A stretch of DNA of 64,000 bases, taken from positions 26,808,869 through 26,872,868 of the forward strand of contig NC_133770.1 in the NCBI RefSeq assembly GCF_003597395.2, given 5' to 3'. The notes beneath the pieces are model-generated. The model did not search any database, was not told the origin of the DNA, and worked only from the letters and a program-made list of their open reading frames with translations. Both the position numbers and the translations under genes were made by a program. Below, piece after piece: positions 1 to 11,900 of the stretch (position 1 is the first letter of the stretch; every line of letters begins with the position of its first letter). The stretch comes from Chelonoidis abingdonii (Eukaryota > Chordata > Testudines > Testudinidae).

Positions 1-185
1 TCTCTTCATATGACAGTATATATTTATGCCTGTATCTGTAATTTTCACTCCATGCATCTGCAGAAGTGGTTTTTTACTCATGAAAGCTTATGCCCAAATA
101 AATCTGTTAGTCTTTAAGGTGCCACCAGACTTCTCATTGTTTTTGTGGTTACAGACTAACACTGCTACCCCTCTGATACTTTTTA
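1..185 (+). mobile_element. Penelope-like element 3' tail fragment
   Basis: This short fragment matches the tail seen at 4358-4490, 50745-50945, 56269-56435 and 61265-61365. Shared landmarks are GCAT, then a CTGA-like box, a short hairpin, GAAAGCTTATGC, TGTTAGTCT and AAGGTGCCAC. No coding part is attached and the left side is cut by the window edge. The hammerhead-like core at 54-93 is damaged: its box reads CTGCAGA where a functional core needs CUGANGA. Confidence 0.6.
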
Positions 186-1390
186 CTGTAATTTTATTAG
201 TGTTTTATTTTCAGATGAATACAGCAGAAACTAACTAAAATAAAAAATCAGTGACGTGCACCATGCAGTCTCACAGATTAATTATTAAAGAGTTACAAAA
301 TGATCCTTTGTTTATGTGAGGGAATATTTCTATGTATAATCTCTACTGCCTTCAGCTAACTAAAGAGCTCTTGTTGCAGAGGAGAAAATTTGCTTGAAAC
401 CAAGATTATGGTCAAAGTAGAGACATCTCTGTGTAATTTAATTCATTAGCTACATGCCCACAGCAGTAAATTAAACATGTAATACCTCTCTAACTTTCTT
501 GCTTCTTAGACATTAATATATTATTGCAAACATTACAAGGTGAAAATACCCTTAGAGGCAGATCTAGTTTCTAATGGCTTACCTCTCATAATGCAGACTT
601 GTTTTCTACTGTTATCTTTAATATTAAAGTCTTTCTAAGACCCATTACTAAATGGTTACAAATGCCAAGCTCTAAAAAATAAATTTATGTTAGTAATAAA
701 TTTATGCCTAACCTAAATCTTCAAATTAAAGAGAGAGAGAGAGAGAGAGACGGTGTGAGCTATGTGCAGCTTAGATGTGGAGTAGACCATACCTCTCTGG
801 ACTCTGGCAAGTTTAACATGCTATGAAGGTCACATTGGTATTCTATGTAGCTTTGCATAAAATGAATAGTGCATCTTAATGATCTACCTTAAAAATTATG
901 GGATGACAGCAGTCTTATGAAGCCTACTAGCTCTATAGAACAATATAGTAAAAGGAACATGTTGTTAGTCTGCAGCTGTTGTGCTTTATTTTTCTGACAC
1001 TTTTAAAATTCAGAATTGAATATCCATGTCTAACTAAAGCGATCTCAATTTTCTGCTGAATTTTCATCCCCTACCTTTCCTGTAGGAGGTCTTACCTCCT
1101 GCAGAACACAGGGCATAGATTTCACCCAGTGATTCCTGCACCAAGCTCAACAACTTGTGATTGAACTAGAGCACATCTTTTAGAAAGACATCCAACCTTG
1201 CTATAAAGTCTCCAAACAACGGCGAATCTTACTTCACTCCTTGACCTGATCTGCATCTCTTTTCACTTTAGAAGTAGCAGAGCAGAAACAAAAAACATTC
1301 ACTATTGACTCAACGAGCAAGAGACACTCAGACTGTGTACATAATACAGCTGAAATAGGCATATGTTATGTCATTTAGGGGTGTGAATAA
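186..1390. other. AT-rich DNA without a recognised gene
   Basis: No open frame of note and no repeat I recognise, apart from a (GA)n tract at 731-750. Confidence 0.5.
731..750. repeat. (GA)n microsatellite
   Basis: Ten uninterrupted GA dinucleotides. Confidence 0.9.
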
Positions 1391-1396
1391 GCCATA

Positions 1397-2016
1397 GACT
1401 CATAGAATCATAGAAGATTAGGGTTGGAAGAGACCTGGAGAGGTAATCAAGTCCAACCCTCAGTTCAAAGCAGAACCAACACCAACTAAATCATCGCAGC
1501 CAGGGCTTTGTCAAGGCAGGCCTTAAAAATCTTTAAGGATGGAGATTCCACTACCTCTCTAAGTAACCCACTCCAGTGCTTCACCCCTAGTGAAATAGTT
1601 ATTCCTAATATTCAACTTAGACCTCCCACACTGCAACCTGAGACCACTTCTCCTTGTTCTGTCATCTGCCACCACTGAGAACAGCCTCGCTCCATCCTCT
1701 TTGGAACCCCCCTTCAGGTATTGAAGGCTGCTATCAAATCCCCCCTCACTCTTCTCTTATGCAGGCAAAATAAGTCCAGTTCCCTCAGCTTCCCCTCATA
1801 AGTCATGTTCCCCAGCCCCCTAATAATTTTCGCTGCCCTCCGCTGTACTATCTCCAATTTGTCCACATCCGTTCTATAGTGGGGGGCCCAAACAATACTC
1901 CAGATGTGGCCTCACCAGTGCCAAACAGAGGGGAATATCACTTCTCTCAATCTGCTGGCAGTGCTCCTATTAATGCAGCCCAATATGCCTTTAGCCTTCT
2001 TGGCAACAAGGCCATC
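1397..2016 (-). mobile_element. CR1 LINE, 3' fragment
   Basis: Read on the minus strand this is the 3' part of a CR1 non-LTR retrotransposon. The plus strand begins with CATAGAATCATAGAAG, GGGTTGGAAGAGACC and TCAAGTCCAACCC, the complement of the CR1 3' end, and it runs in parallel with the larger copy at 42994-46828. The reading frame is broken throughout, so only a 5'-truncated dead copy of about 0.6 kb remains. Truncation of the 5' side is usual for target-primed reverse transcription. Confidence 0.85.
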
Positions 2017-2245
2017 CCCCGAGCAACATAAGTTATACCAACCTAAGTGCCGGTGTGAACAACACTATGTTAGCTGGAGAACTTCTCCCAGTGACATAGC
2101 CACTCGCGAGGGCTGGACTAACTAAGTTGATGGCAAAGCTCCGTCCCACTGGCTTAGCGCATCTGCACTAGCAGTGCTACAGCAGTGCAGCTGCACTGGT
2201 GCAGCTGTGCCACAGTAAGCTCTGTAGTGTAGCCATAGCCTCAGA
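2017..2245. mobile_element. Probable miniature transposon remnant
   Basis: The right side ends in TGTAGTGTAGCCATAGCC, similar to the terminus GTGTAGAC-AC of the Harbinger-type elements elsewhere in this window. The left end is unclear because the segment abuts the CR1 fragment. Superfamily is inferred only from the terminal sequence. Confidence 0.35.
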
Positions 2246-2519
2246 GAAGAGCGACTTAATGGGAAAGAGCAGTGGAGGAGTGAGAGTAACTGTTGTGAAG
2301 AACTGGAGCCCTTCTACCAACACTCGATAAGTAATATCCTTATCTCATAATCTCCGTAGATATTGCAGCTTGAAATCCTGTAGCTGCAGCATGGAAGCAG
2401 GGGCTGTAACAACACCGATGAACACAAACTGATGATGTAACGCTAGTATACCAGCCACTTCCTCCCCAACACTCTATTATAGAGTAGTCACAATCAGTAG
2501 CCGAGGTTTTTCATGAATG

Positions 2520-2870
2520 TTTCAATGTTTGTTGTTATTCATTATTATTTTACTGTGGTCCATAGAGACCCCAACTAAGATCTGGCCCCTACTTTGCTAG
2601 GCACAGCACATCTTGTAAGAAACAGTCCCTGCCTCTAGGATCTATGACCCTAATTCAGAAATACTTAAGCCCTTGCTTTCTTAACTTACATGGGTCTACA
2701 CAAATGCTTAAGTTCAAGCACCTGTTTAAGTGTTTTTCTTAACCACAGTCTAATTAGGCAAGACAAATGGAAGGGAAATAAGGACTCAGAGAGGTGAGGT
2801 GGGAGTCAGTAATAGAACCCAGGTCTCTTCTATCCCAATCTAGAGTCCTAAGTACATTGTCTCCCATTGT
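2520..2870. repeat. Old interspersed repeat, diverged
   Basis: Phrases such as CAGTCCCTGCCTCTAGGA and GGACTCAGAGAGGTGAGGTG look like an old amniote dispersed repeat. I cannot name the family with certainty. No coding potential is seen. Confidence 0.35.
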
Positions 2871-3450
2871 GGCTCAAGTCTTAATTTTCACTACTAAAAA
2901 CTCCTTTTGGGGAGCAGTTCTGACAGTAGAAGTTCATTAAACAATATTTTAAAGATCTTCCTGGGGCAGCAGGGAATTTGGCCAGATTTCTTTCAATTAA
3001 AGAAAAAAAAAGATAGGGCTGAAATTGTAAAATCTGACATTCATTAACCTGTGATGGTGCATTATCTCTCTGTAGCAGAACTTTGCAATTCATTGTAAGC
3101 ACCACGTGATCCTATGCACTAAAATACATTAGCATTAACAGAAACAAGGTGGGAAATGTGCTACCAAAGAGCAAGTCAAAATGGGAAGTAAACTAAATTT
3201 ATAGCTTAGAAAAAACTACTGCCCCATAGGTGGAACAAGTGACCTACAACGGTCAATAATACATTTAGGATTTCCACTATTAACCTTGAATCCCAGTCAA
3301 TACTTAGTACATATGTGCACAAACTGAGAGTCACAATAATAACTTGAACCAAGTTAGTGAAAGTGCATTACATGTTGTTTTCTACAAGGATATAGTTTGG
3401 ATAGGGAATTTGCATTATTGCCTTGACAATATGAAGCACCAGAAACTTTA

Positions 3451-3472
3451 AAACAAACAAACAAACAAACAG
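3451..3472. repeat. (CAAA)n microsatellite
   Basis: Five consecutive ACAA units. Confidence 0.85.
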
Positions 3473-4131
3473 ACCTACAATAATTACTCCAACATCTCAT
3501 TTTTAAAAAAAATTGTTTCAGTAGGTACCCTATTCATTCAGACAATTATAGCTCAAATGTACAACAGTAAATATCTTTCTCATCATGTTTTTCACTTTTT
3601 TTATTAAAGACACTAAGGAGATAGTTAATGAATTGATTATCATGACTTTTGCATGCCTGTAGACTTTAGTATTTACTAGGTAACATGTTTCATATCGTTC
3701 TCATATTAAATGTTCAAATCCAAGTCTTTCTTCAAATAAGGAAGCCTCTCCTGAAGCTAATTTAACACATATTGTCATAGGCCCTGGACCTATAACTGAG
3801 TACATATGGATGGACTCTTGCACCTGGCAAATTTTTACTGATGTCAATAGGATTCCACACAGATATAAGCATCTGCCCATGTAGATCCAGATATTGCATC
3901 CTATATAAAAGGGGCCAAGCATATTGCATTTACTGATCTGTACTCTTTCTGCCATCTCCATATTTATCAAAAACTATGTGGGTGTCACAGCTCCCCACTT
4001 GGGTCCTCAGTAGGGAATAAACTAAAGACCTTCAACATTAAAGGCACAAGCAGCTACTGCTTGTGTTAAAGGAGCAACAAAACTAGATGGCAGATGTAAT
4101 AGGCTCTTACCTTTTTTTTTATGTGAACCAG

Positions 4132-4145
4132 CCACTAGAGGGCAG
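4132..4145 (+). promoter_or_regulatory. CTCF core-like motif
   Basis: CCACTAGAGGGCAG matches every position of the common CTCF core form CCASYAGRKGGCRS. A 14-bp match in 64 kb of DNA can occur within repeats, so binding is not implied. Confidence 0.35.
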
Positions 4146-4445
4146 TTCAAGTTGCCATAGTAAATAATCTACTTATGGGAAAACAATTATACCAGAAGTA
4201 CTGGATGATATGGAAATGACCATAAATATTATACTCATAGTTTAGGAATCCATGAATATGAAAGGTATTAATATTTTTGTATTGAAGTACCACATAGGAA
4301 CCCCAGCCATGGACCAGGACCCCACTGTGTTAGGTGATGTACAAACACAGAACAGACAGGTTTCAGAGTAGCAGACGTGTTAGTCTGTATCCGCAAAAAG
4401 AACAGGAGTACTTGGGGCACCTTAGAAACTAACACATTTCTTTGA

Positions 4446-4485
4446 GCATAAGCTTTCATGAGCTACAGCCCATTTCTTCAGATGC
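4446..4485 (-). ncRNA. Hammerhead ribozyme-like core in PLE tail
   Basis: On the minus strand the order is GCAU, CUGAAGA, a 6-bp stem II (AUGGGC / GCUCAU with UGUA loop), GAAA, GCUU, AUGC. GCAU pairs with AUGC as stem I, CUGAAGA fits CUGANGA, and GAAA with a following UU fits the rest of the core. Cleavage would fall after the second U. Stem III is minimal (an AGCU motif), so activity as a dimer would be expected. Hammerheads are established in Penelope-like elements as a class; activity of this copy is inference. Confidence 0.55.
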
Positions 4486-4695
4486 ATAGAATGGAACATA
4501 TAGTAAAACGATATATATATATATATACAGACAACATGAAAAAGTGGAAGTAGCCATACCAACTGTAAGAGGCTAAATAATTAAGATGAGTTATTATCAG
4601 CAGGAGAAAAAAAAACATTTGTAGTGATAATCAAGATGGCCCATTTTAGACAGTTGACAAGAAGGTGTGAGGATACTTAACATGGGGAAATAGAT

Positions 4696-4992
4696 TCAAT
4701 ATGTGTAATGACCCAGCCACTCCCAGTCTCTGTTCAAACCCAAGTTAATGGTATCTAGTTTGCATATTAATTCAAGCTCAGCAGTTTCTTGCTGAAGTCT
4801 GTTTTTTAAGCTTTTCAGTTGCAAAATTGCCACCTTTAAGTCTGTTACTGAGTGACCAGAGAGATTGAAGTGTTCTCCTACTGGTTTTTGAATGTTATGA
4901 TTCCTGATGTCAGATTTGTGTCCATTTATTCTTTTGTGCAGAGATTGTCCGGTTTGGCCAATGTACATGGCAGAGGAGCATTGCTGGCACAC
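4696..4992 (-). pseudogene. PLE GIY-YIG endonuclease domain, truncated
   Basis: The 98-residue frame contains MYIGQTGQSLHKRINGHKSD, the GIY-YIG signature in the form YIG with following QTGQSLHKRI, preceded by a CQQC cysteine pair typical of the PLE nuclease. It continues with KPVGEHFNLSGHS and a C-terminal helix. PLEs use this nuclease to nick the target for primed reverse transcription. The methionine is internal to the original protein; the frame is broken upstream and no RT remains, so this is a fossil of the C-terminal domain. The parallel domain is at 60830-61204. Confidence 0.85.
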
Positions 4993-5039
4993 GATGGAGC
5001 TTGCACTCTTTATCTATGTCATCCAAACTTATGACTTAG

Positions 5040-5815
5040 GTTTTATTAACTGGAACATTCTTGGGATATGTTATAATAATATTATTACAGGAGAATCTTT
5101 GAATTCATAACGACTTGCCTGGGTAGAGAAATGGATAAGAAGCAAACGTTTAAGCAATACCAGTGGTAGCAGTGTAATACTGCAGAAATGGATACCTCCC
5201 CCGCATAGAGCAAATAACTTTGTTTTCCTCTACTTTTTTTTTGTTGGTTTTGGTAGTTTTGCAAACTCAGACATGACAGCTCTGAAATAGGGAAGACAAA
5301 GCAAGCTGAAGTAAGATTTTATTTAACCTGACCATTTAAAATGACTGTTTTCTTCTGTGGCTCTATTGATGGCTTTTGTTGTTGCTGTTGTTGTTAGTTA
5401 TTTATAGTTAAACAATAACTTGCCTTAAGATCTAAAATGTTTAGGAGCCAGGAAAAGTTACATTGTGATTATGAAAACTTCTTTTAGGTACAGCAGCCTA
5501 ATAATTCCATATTTAAAGATGCAGTCCCCTTTGGCATAATCATTAGCAGAAATCAAACAGGGCCTTAAAGAGAGGCTGCTACTTGGTATTTCACTAGTCT
5601 TTCACAGCAGGCAAAATGGAGGCACTAATTTATAGGTTAATTATCTTTTGCTACTGCAGTTCCTTGGGGTATACTATGTCACTGATAACACTGATACACA
5701 GGAGAGGCACTGGATGGTGGATGCCAACTAGGCAGTGCCAATATATATTTAATTTCAGATCCATAAACCATAGAAATAAACTCTGCTTTGTTTCCTCCAA
5801 CATATTCCTTTGAGT
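5040..5815. other. No recognised feature
   Basis: AT-rich with short GTT-rich runs near 5375-5397. No gene or repeat family recognised. Confidence 0.4.
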
Positions 5816-5819
5816 ACCT

Positions 5820-6295
5820 ACTGCTAGAACCTGCAGGGCTGGAACCCAGGATCCTAGGAGTTGTGCACCCCTGATACTTCTGCATGGCCCCTAGAGACTC
5901 AGGCAAGGCTCCTAGGGGAGGGTTCTACCAGACTGCGCTTGGCAGGGTGTACCACCTAGCAGGAGCTGAGTTGTGGCCTCTCACAGCCCACTGATTGGCC
6001 GTTATCAGGATATCAGTATTTAAACCAGGGAAGCTGTCTGAGCAACAGCACAGACTACCTGTCTGTCTTGCTCTAGACTCTGCTTGCAATAGCCCCTAGA
6101 ATCTGGCTTCTGACCCTGGTTTGTCCTCAACTTCAGTGTTGGATTGCTGCCTGTAACCTGGTGCCTGACCCCAATTTCCTGGTAACCTGACCCTGTCTGT
6201 TTCTCTGTTTGCCCTCTGGCCTGTCTCAAACTCTGACTTCCCCATGCCCAACTCCTGCTCTGATCATTAGGTATGACGGTCCTTGTCCCAGTCAT
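5820..6295. repeat. LTR-like or dispersed repeat, unplaced
   Basis: A compositionally distinct GC-richer block with a TATTTAAACC TATA-like box near 6018 and repeated CCTGACCC / CTGGCTTCTGACCC phrases. It resembles a promoter-bearing LTR, but I find no clean TG..CA ends or target duplication, so the call is tentative. Confidence 0.3.
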
Positions 6296-6299
6296 AACA

Positions 6300-8040
6300 C
6301 CTACTGTAGTTGGAAACAGTCATTTTTAGTTCTTTGAAAGGTGAATTTGCCAAAACTAGAAGATCTGATATTTTCACAATACCTACCGGAACACAGCACC
6401 AGTGAGAGGGAGAAGAGGAAACGTAAGTGAATCTAACAAAGACAACATTCATTTTATGCCTTCACTCACATGCTAAATCTAGATGGGATGCCTCCACTGA
6501 AGCACCACCTTGTCTGCCCTCTTCCTGAATCCTGGAGCACTCTTTCCATGTAGACTTGTATCTGCAGTGTGGTAAGGGACAAGAAATGGCACACACAGTG
6601 GTGCAGTAGCAGTTAATCTTCCACAGCCTGGAAGATGACACTGAAAGTAGGGATGGTCAGAAATAAAATCTCATCTGAGTTATAGCTCAGTTGCCTCATG
6701 TTCCCATTCTCCTCTATGGGCTGGACTCCTGCATCAGAGTACATCCCCCATGATGATGCAACACAGTCTCCCATCCTGGGATTGCCTGGCATGGGGCATC
6801 ATGGGAGATGTAGTCCAACCTGGAAGCCTGGCCTGTTGAGAATGGAGACATAACACAACTGAACTGCAGCTCTGTGGTGTATTGATAACTGTTAGAATCG
6901 CAGGCTGTCACTTTAATTTCTTAGGGGGTTTCTTGGTCCTGCTTGCAAGGTAGGGGCTCTGTAGGGAAGTGTGCAATTTGTGTCTGCCAGCATTACAGTC
7001 AGTTTGCAAAATCCAGCCTCAAGCCAGGTGGAGTGAGTTGTGCCTCTTTGCCTTTGGAAGCAGCCTGCTTTGTCTCTCTGTTTTTTGGTTCTGGTATCCT
7101 AAGGTTTTGTATTTTAAGAAATAAAGTAATGTTAAATAGCAACCTTCCAGAAAGATAAAAACATAAAATATTCTTACTTTTGTTTATATGCCATGAACAT
7201 AAATTCCCATGAAGCACTGGGGTGGCATTTTGAAATTGAAAGATTTCGGTTTTTCAACTAAAAACTGAAAATGTCCAGAGAAAGCAGACACTTTGAAAAA
7301 GTTTGTTTAATCGAAACCCAATTTTCCCTCCAAAACAGTTTCGACAGAAAAAAAAGTCATCCAGCCCTACCTGGAAGCTTGACTTCAATGGAACTGAACT
7401 ATAAAGAGCCAAAGGTGGGTTCTAGCTACCCAATGTAATAAAAAATCAATGACACTTTTGGAAAAAAAAATTAATTTTTTATTCTTAAAATGATATTGTT
7501 TACTTTTTATAAAAATAAACCTGTTTAAAATGAAATTTGGAATTTAACACAGCATATGTTAAGATCTAAATTTATTATCATCTCTTAAAATATTTAAATA
7601 AAAAAATAAATGTGCCGAATCCATGAGCCTTTATCAAACACTTTAGGTTAAAGGCTGTTTTTCTATATATAAAGGAAGAATTAGGGAGAAAATATCTAAC
7701 ATTGAAGTCAAGCTCTATAAATATGGCACAATAGATCCTGTATTGTATTAAGGACTTGATCTAGGGGGACCCATGGTCTGTGCTAATGAGTGCAAGAGAC
7801 TGGGAAAGTCATCACAGGCATTGAAACCCAGCCTCTGACTCCAAGAGACACCATCCTGCAGCACATCAGGATGATCTACTGAGCCCATCTGGGGAGTATC
7901 TTACTCTTATTTTATACTGTCTCCCTACCTGAGCTCAGTTCTCAAATAATGAATATTTATGACTCCACCCACCCTGGAATCTCTTTCCAGCTCGTGGAAA
8001 AACACTGAGCTGCCCAGTAACTACCAGCCCTTGCTTCTGA
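6300..8040. other. Unique DNA with a small palindromic repeat
   Basis: An inverted pair ACATCCCCCATGATG / GCATCATGGGAGATGT lies at about 6740-6812; a similar pair is at 40577-40650. A diverged repeat rich in GAAA and TTTC runs occupies about 7225-7375. No gene is seen. Confidence 0.4.
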
Positions 8041-8279
8041 TTGATTGTGGGAGCTTCAGGTAAATGACCTTGCTCCAGCATCTTGCATGTGTACACAGAG
8101 AGACAAACAGAAATTTATTGATTTCTCAACTGCCTCCTTCTCTGTCCCTAAACAAATAAAATACAGATGTGCAAAAGACATAACCCCTAGTAGCAGGGGA
8201 GATGCCAAACTGCTGAAGAAGATGCTGCCATGACATGGGTATCTAATAATCACCTGTCAGTCATGCCAACCATAATCAA

Positions 8280-8520
8280 TTTCAGGGCTGGAGGTGACCC
8301 ATTCAAGCAGCACAAGTTTGCTGATGATAATTTAAGTCACATTACTGAACGGATAGATAAGCACCTGGAACAAGAGTTTGATGAAGAGCTAAATCAGCTT
8401 TTGACAACAGTAGCTTCATTGACAGGCACAGAAAGAATACTTTCTCCATTTGGACTAATTCATTCAAAGTTAAGAAATCAATTGGGAGATAAAAAAGCAG
8501 TAAGAATTGTCTTTCTCTGA
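8280..8520 (+). pseudogene. hAT transposase C-terminal fragment
   Basis: The frame ending at 8520 has a C-terminal stretch GTERILSPFGLIHSKLRNQL followed by GDKKA, which has the pattern of the hAT-family dimerisation domain (E-R-x-FS-x-FGxxHSKLRNRL). In hAT transposases this domain lies at the C-terminus and mediates multimer formation. Only about 80 residues remain and no catalytic region is visible upstream, so this is a dead remnant. The ends of the parent transposon were not found. It belongs to a different hAT lineage from the fossil at 32168-32356, judged by the sequence of the same domain. Confidence 0.6.
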
Positions 8521-8524
8521 AATA

Positions 8525-9880
8525 AATGAATAAAAATGAGAAGGGAGGGGATGAGATCGACTAGTTTTACATGTTTGAAGGACAGTCTAAGTAACTTGGG
8601 CCAGTGTATCATTTTCAACAGACTTAGGTGATTAGGAACTTAAGATCCCGTCACTTTTACTTAGGTGTATTTGAAAAATTTCCCAGGCTGACCTGAAATA
8701 ATCAATTTAATTCACTGACTAATACCTGTGTTTAATAAATCATGTACTTGTAAATGCGAAACATGTTTTGATAACAGAAGTTTATGTATCCAAAATATTT
8801 GTGTGTTTTGTTTAACAAAAATAAATTGCATATGCTGTTTTGTGTGTTTAATTAAATTCCAGTTACTATCCTAAACAGCTTGACACAAATCATGAGCAAA
8901 AAGTTTATCTAGTAAAAAAACTATGTATCATTCACCATTTTCTAACATACTAAAAATGTAGAATGAACAAGAATCTGAAAATATTAAGCTATATAATTAC
9001 TTAAATAAATGTACATAGTGTACCCTGCTAGCTAGCAAAAAGATGTACCAAATCTAGTGTAAAGGGTCTATTTAGTTGTCAGATCAACATGTTTTAATGA
9101 TGGGCATATTCTGATTGGGTGACATTCTTAGAAAATAACCGAAATTCAAATGTAAACATTTATTAAAATCAAATATTTAAATAGAGGCTTTCCACTTTTA
9201 AATCAATCCACACACAAATCTGAAGAGAAGACATTTCCAAGTCTTTCCATGATAGGCCATACAGTAGGCACTGACATCTGAATTGTTTACTGTGGTGACA
9301 TACATGTTGCATATACAGCAGTTCTATCCATGGGATTTAGGTGTAAGAAAGCCTCCACTATAAGGAATTTCTGTAAAGGTATTTATGCATTGTGCAACCT
9401 ATTCATGTGTATAGAATAGTGCTCTCTGCTGGATAGGTCATATTGCCCTCTAGTGGGAGCCCCACGGAGCAGTTGTATTCTTTAATACTAGGGGCCAGGT
9501 GGCCTCATTAATTTCTCACTGGCTTTACATCATTGATTCAAATGGCATTATTCCTGCCTTTCAGAAAATTCAGGTTCACATACATTTAAATGTTTTTCAA
9601 AAAGAGTTTGTTTCCAATGAACTTTTTTAATTTTCAAAAGAAAAAAAAAGGAACTGACATTGAAATTCTCATTTCTGATTGACACTTTCATATTGCTTTT
9701 TTGAAACAGAATGAAATGAAAATGTCAGTTCAAAACAAAATAAGATTAAAATTCTTTCATTTAAAATAATACTGAAAATAATTGAAATATCTCACAAAAG
9801 TTGGGAAGGAATGATTTCATTTAAAATTGTTCATGGCAATAAAATTTTAATTTTTTGATCAGCTCTAATAGTCATTGAGA
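8525..9880. other. AT-rich unique DNA
   Basis: No gene recognised. A second CTCF-like motif on the minus strand is at 9443-9456 with one mismatch. A diverged repeat ending GATCAGCTCTAATAG occupies about 9540-9870 and has relatives near 40780-40940 and 50430-50680. Confidence 0.4.
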
Positions 9881-9887
9881 ATCACCA

Positions 9888-10240
9888 TAGAGTGACCAGA
9901 CGGACTGTCCCAATTTTGAGGAGTTTGTCCTGCATCCCGACCAGAGTATGGTTGGGATGCCATTTGTCCCGATATTTTGTTTTCTGGTCCTCAGCGGCAA
10001 TTTAGTGGAAAGTCCTTCAGTCACGGATGGTCTTCAGCAGTATTTCAGCAGCAGGTGCTTCTGTCTTTGGCAGCAAGATTTATTACCTGCCGTTGAAATA
10101 CCACTGAAGATCATCCGTGACTGAAGGGCTCTCTGCGGAATTGCCGCTGAACTCCCGGATGGATGAATGTAAAAAAAACCCAAAAAACGCCCTCCCCCGC
10201 AGTGGTCCTAATATTTTCCCCTTAACATCTGGTCACCCTA
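9888..10240. mobile_element. hAT miniature with long internal palindrome
   Basis: Ends are TAGAGTGACCAG and CTGGTCACCCTA, an inverted terminal pair. The flanks carry a perfect 8-bp duplication AATCACCA at 9880-9887 and 10241-10248, the hAT hallmark. Inside, the arms at about 10010-10052 and 10089-10131 are near-perfect inverted copies, so the single strand can fold into a long hairpin. There is no transposase frame; it would have been moved in trans. Confidence 0.9.
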
Positions 10241-10249
10241 AATCACCAA

Positions 10250-11455
10250 CACAGCACAACAGCAAACATCACTTATGGAGGATTAGGCCAGTGTTATTTT
10301 GTATGATCGCATTTCAAACTAATTAGACACTAATTTAGGTATTGGAATTTTTACTTGAAATTGCAATGAGTTATTACAGAGTTTCAACTTCAGTACACAG
10401 TCTCAAACTGCTAGTAGCAGTGGTATCTTCATTTATATTAAAGTGAGGATAAAATTACACACAAGATCAAGTGATAGTCAGACACAGAAAAAACAAAAGA
10501 ATTAAAATGGGAAACCAAGCACAATGATGCAGAGGAATGCCTTAAGGTGATCATAGCAGTAACACGTTTTGCTTTCATTTACTTGAGAGAATGAGTTCAC
10601 AGCCTGAAAATTGGAACAACCAAGTTAGCTTGTTGGACAACCAGATTTGAAGTTTTAGCTGCCTGTGGGCAAATGATCAGAAAACATTCCTCCCCTCTCC
10701 TCTGCCCCCCCCACCCCCACCCTCCAGCCTGGTGGGCATGCATATTTAAGCTTTATCGTATCAGGAAACCAGCACACAAATCTCTCCATTTGAATGAGTG
10801 CAGATTGATTTCTAGCAACATCAGACAGCAGATCAAGAATTCTTGATTTGACAAGTTGTAGGTCAAAGCACATCAAAGAGAGGATTTGCTTTCTCATGTG
10901 CTTTCCCTGGTGGGGAAGCATAATTCAGTAACCTCTAAGTAGCACATGAAGTTACTGCACAATTTGTTCTAGAAGAAGACAACATTCCTGTGGTCAAAGT
11001 GGCCAGCTATCAGTCTGGGCTGTAAATATACTCGAATTGCTAAATATATTTATAATGAAAATGGAGCTAGAAATACACATTCAATTATTTTAAGTCTATT
11101 TATTTTATCCATTTCCAAAAGGATTTTTTTTTATTATTATCGACCTGTTTTTTGTAAACTTTGGCAGCTTGTAATTTTATATTCTTGTTCAGCATGTTTG
11201 AGTCATTCTGCGCCTGGGTAGCTTGACTTTGTGTTTTTACTACATCACTGGCAACCAAGCTGTGGCGGAGGTGCCAAATGACTCATGGATTTCTAAATTG
11301 CAGACCACTGCCACTCATTTTCAATATAATACATGGCCCATAAAGATTAGACCATACTGTACTCTGATATGGTCAGCATGGCCTGGCTCCACTGCATGCT
11401 GGGACATACAGTCGCTATCGTCTGCCCCTCTGTATAAAGATGGCTGTAATGTACT
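10250..11455. other. No recognised feature
   Basis: Mostly unique DNA with a C-rich run near 10705-10722. No gene recognised. Confidence 0.4.
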
Positions 11456-11459
11456 CCAG

Positions 11460-11900
11460 TTTGTCTACATTAGGTGTCAAGGAGGGTGTGGTAATATCTT
11501 TTTTATTGGACCAACTACATTAGGTAAAAGAGACAAGCTCTTCCTCAGGTCTGGGAAAGGTACACAGAGTGTCATAGCTAAAGACAAGGTGGAACGGATC
11601 GTTTTTGCATAAGGAGTTAACATGTTGTAAGAGACCATTCAAGCTGAAGTGGGCAATTCACACCTTCATAGCTGCAGGATGAAGGATGGTTAGTGGGTTC
11701 CAGATTATTGTAATGAGCCATAAATCCACTGTCTTTACTGAGTCTGTGATTTTTAGTGTCCAACGTAGTTATTAATTTAAGGCCCCAGGCTTATTTTTAT
11801 GACCAACGTGGTTACAAACACACTACAAATGAATTCAGTGTGACATTTGTCAGTCCCAGTGCAGGCCTTGCTTAGGAAAGGTTTGGGTGTTCCTGTATTT
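11460..11900 (-). repeat. Probable PLE-type tail of a second family, degraded
   Basis: Phrases such as GGTGTGGTAATATC, TTATTGGACCAACTA and TCCTCAGGTCTGGGAAAGG are those of a widely dispersed sauropsid repeat that I associate with Penelope-like tails. No open frame is retained. The hammerhead-like section expected in such a tail appears to be deleted here. Confidence 0.35.

Larger units (their letters stand above)
2880..4350. other. Largely unique AT-rich DNA
   Basis: Holds a (CAAA)n tract at 3451-3472 and a CTCF-like motif at 4132-4145. The open frames here are short and have no recognisable family. Confidence 0.45.
4358..5035 (-). mobile_element. Penelope-like element, 3' portion
   Basis: On the minus strand the order is GIY-YIG endonuclease reading frame (4992 to 4696), a 3' untranslated stretch with a TA repeat near 4508-4526, then the PLE tail ending near 4358. 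The same order, domain then tail, is seen in the larger copy at 59713-61365. The reverse transcriptase part is absent, so this copy is 5'-truncated. Confidence 0.8.

Noticed and set aside
4508..4526. TA repeat as an R4-like target site
   Set aside because: It belongs to the PLE 3' untranslated region and carries no insertion.
11223..11612. 129-codon plus-strand frame
   Set aside because: Its second half overlaps a dispersed repeat tail; no protein family recognised.
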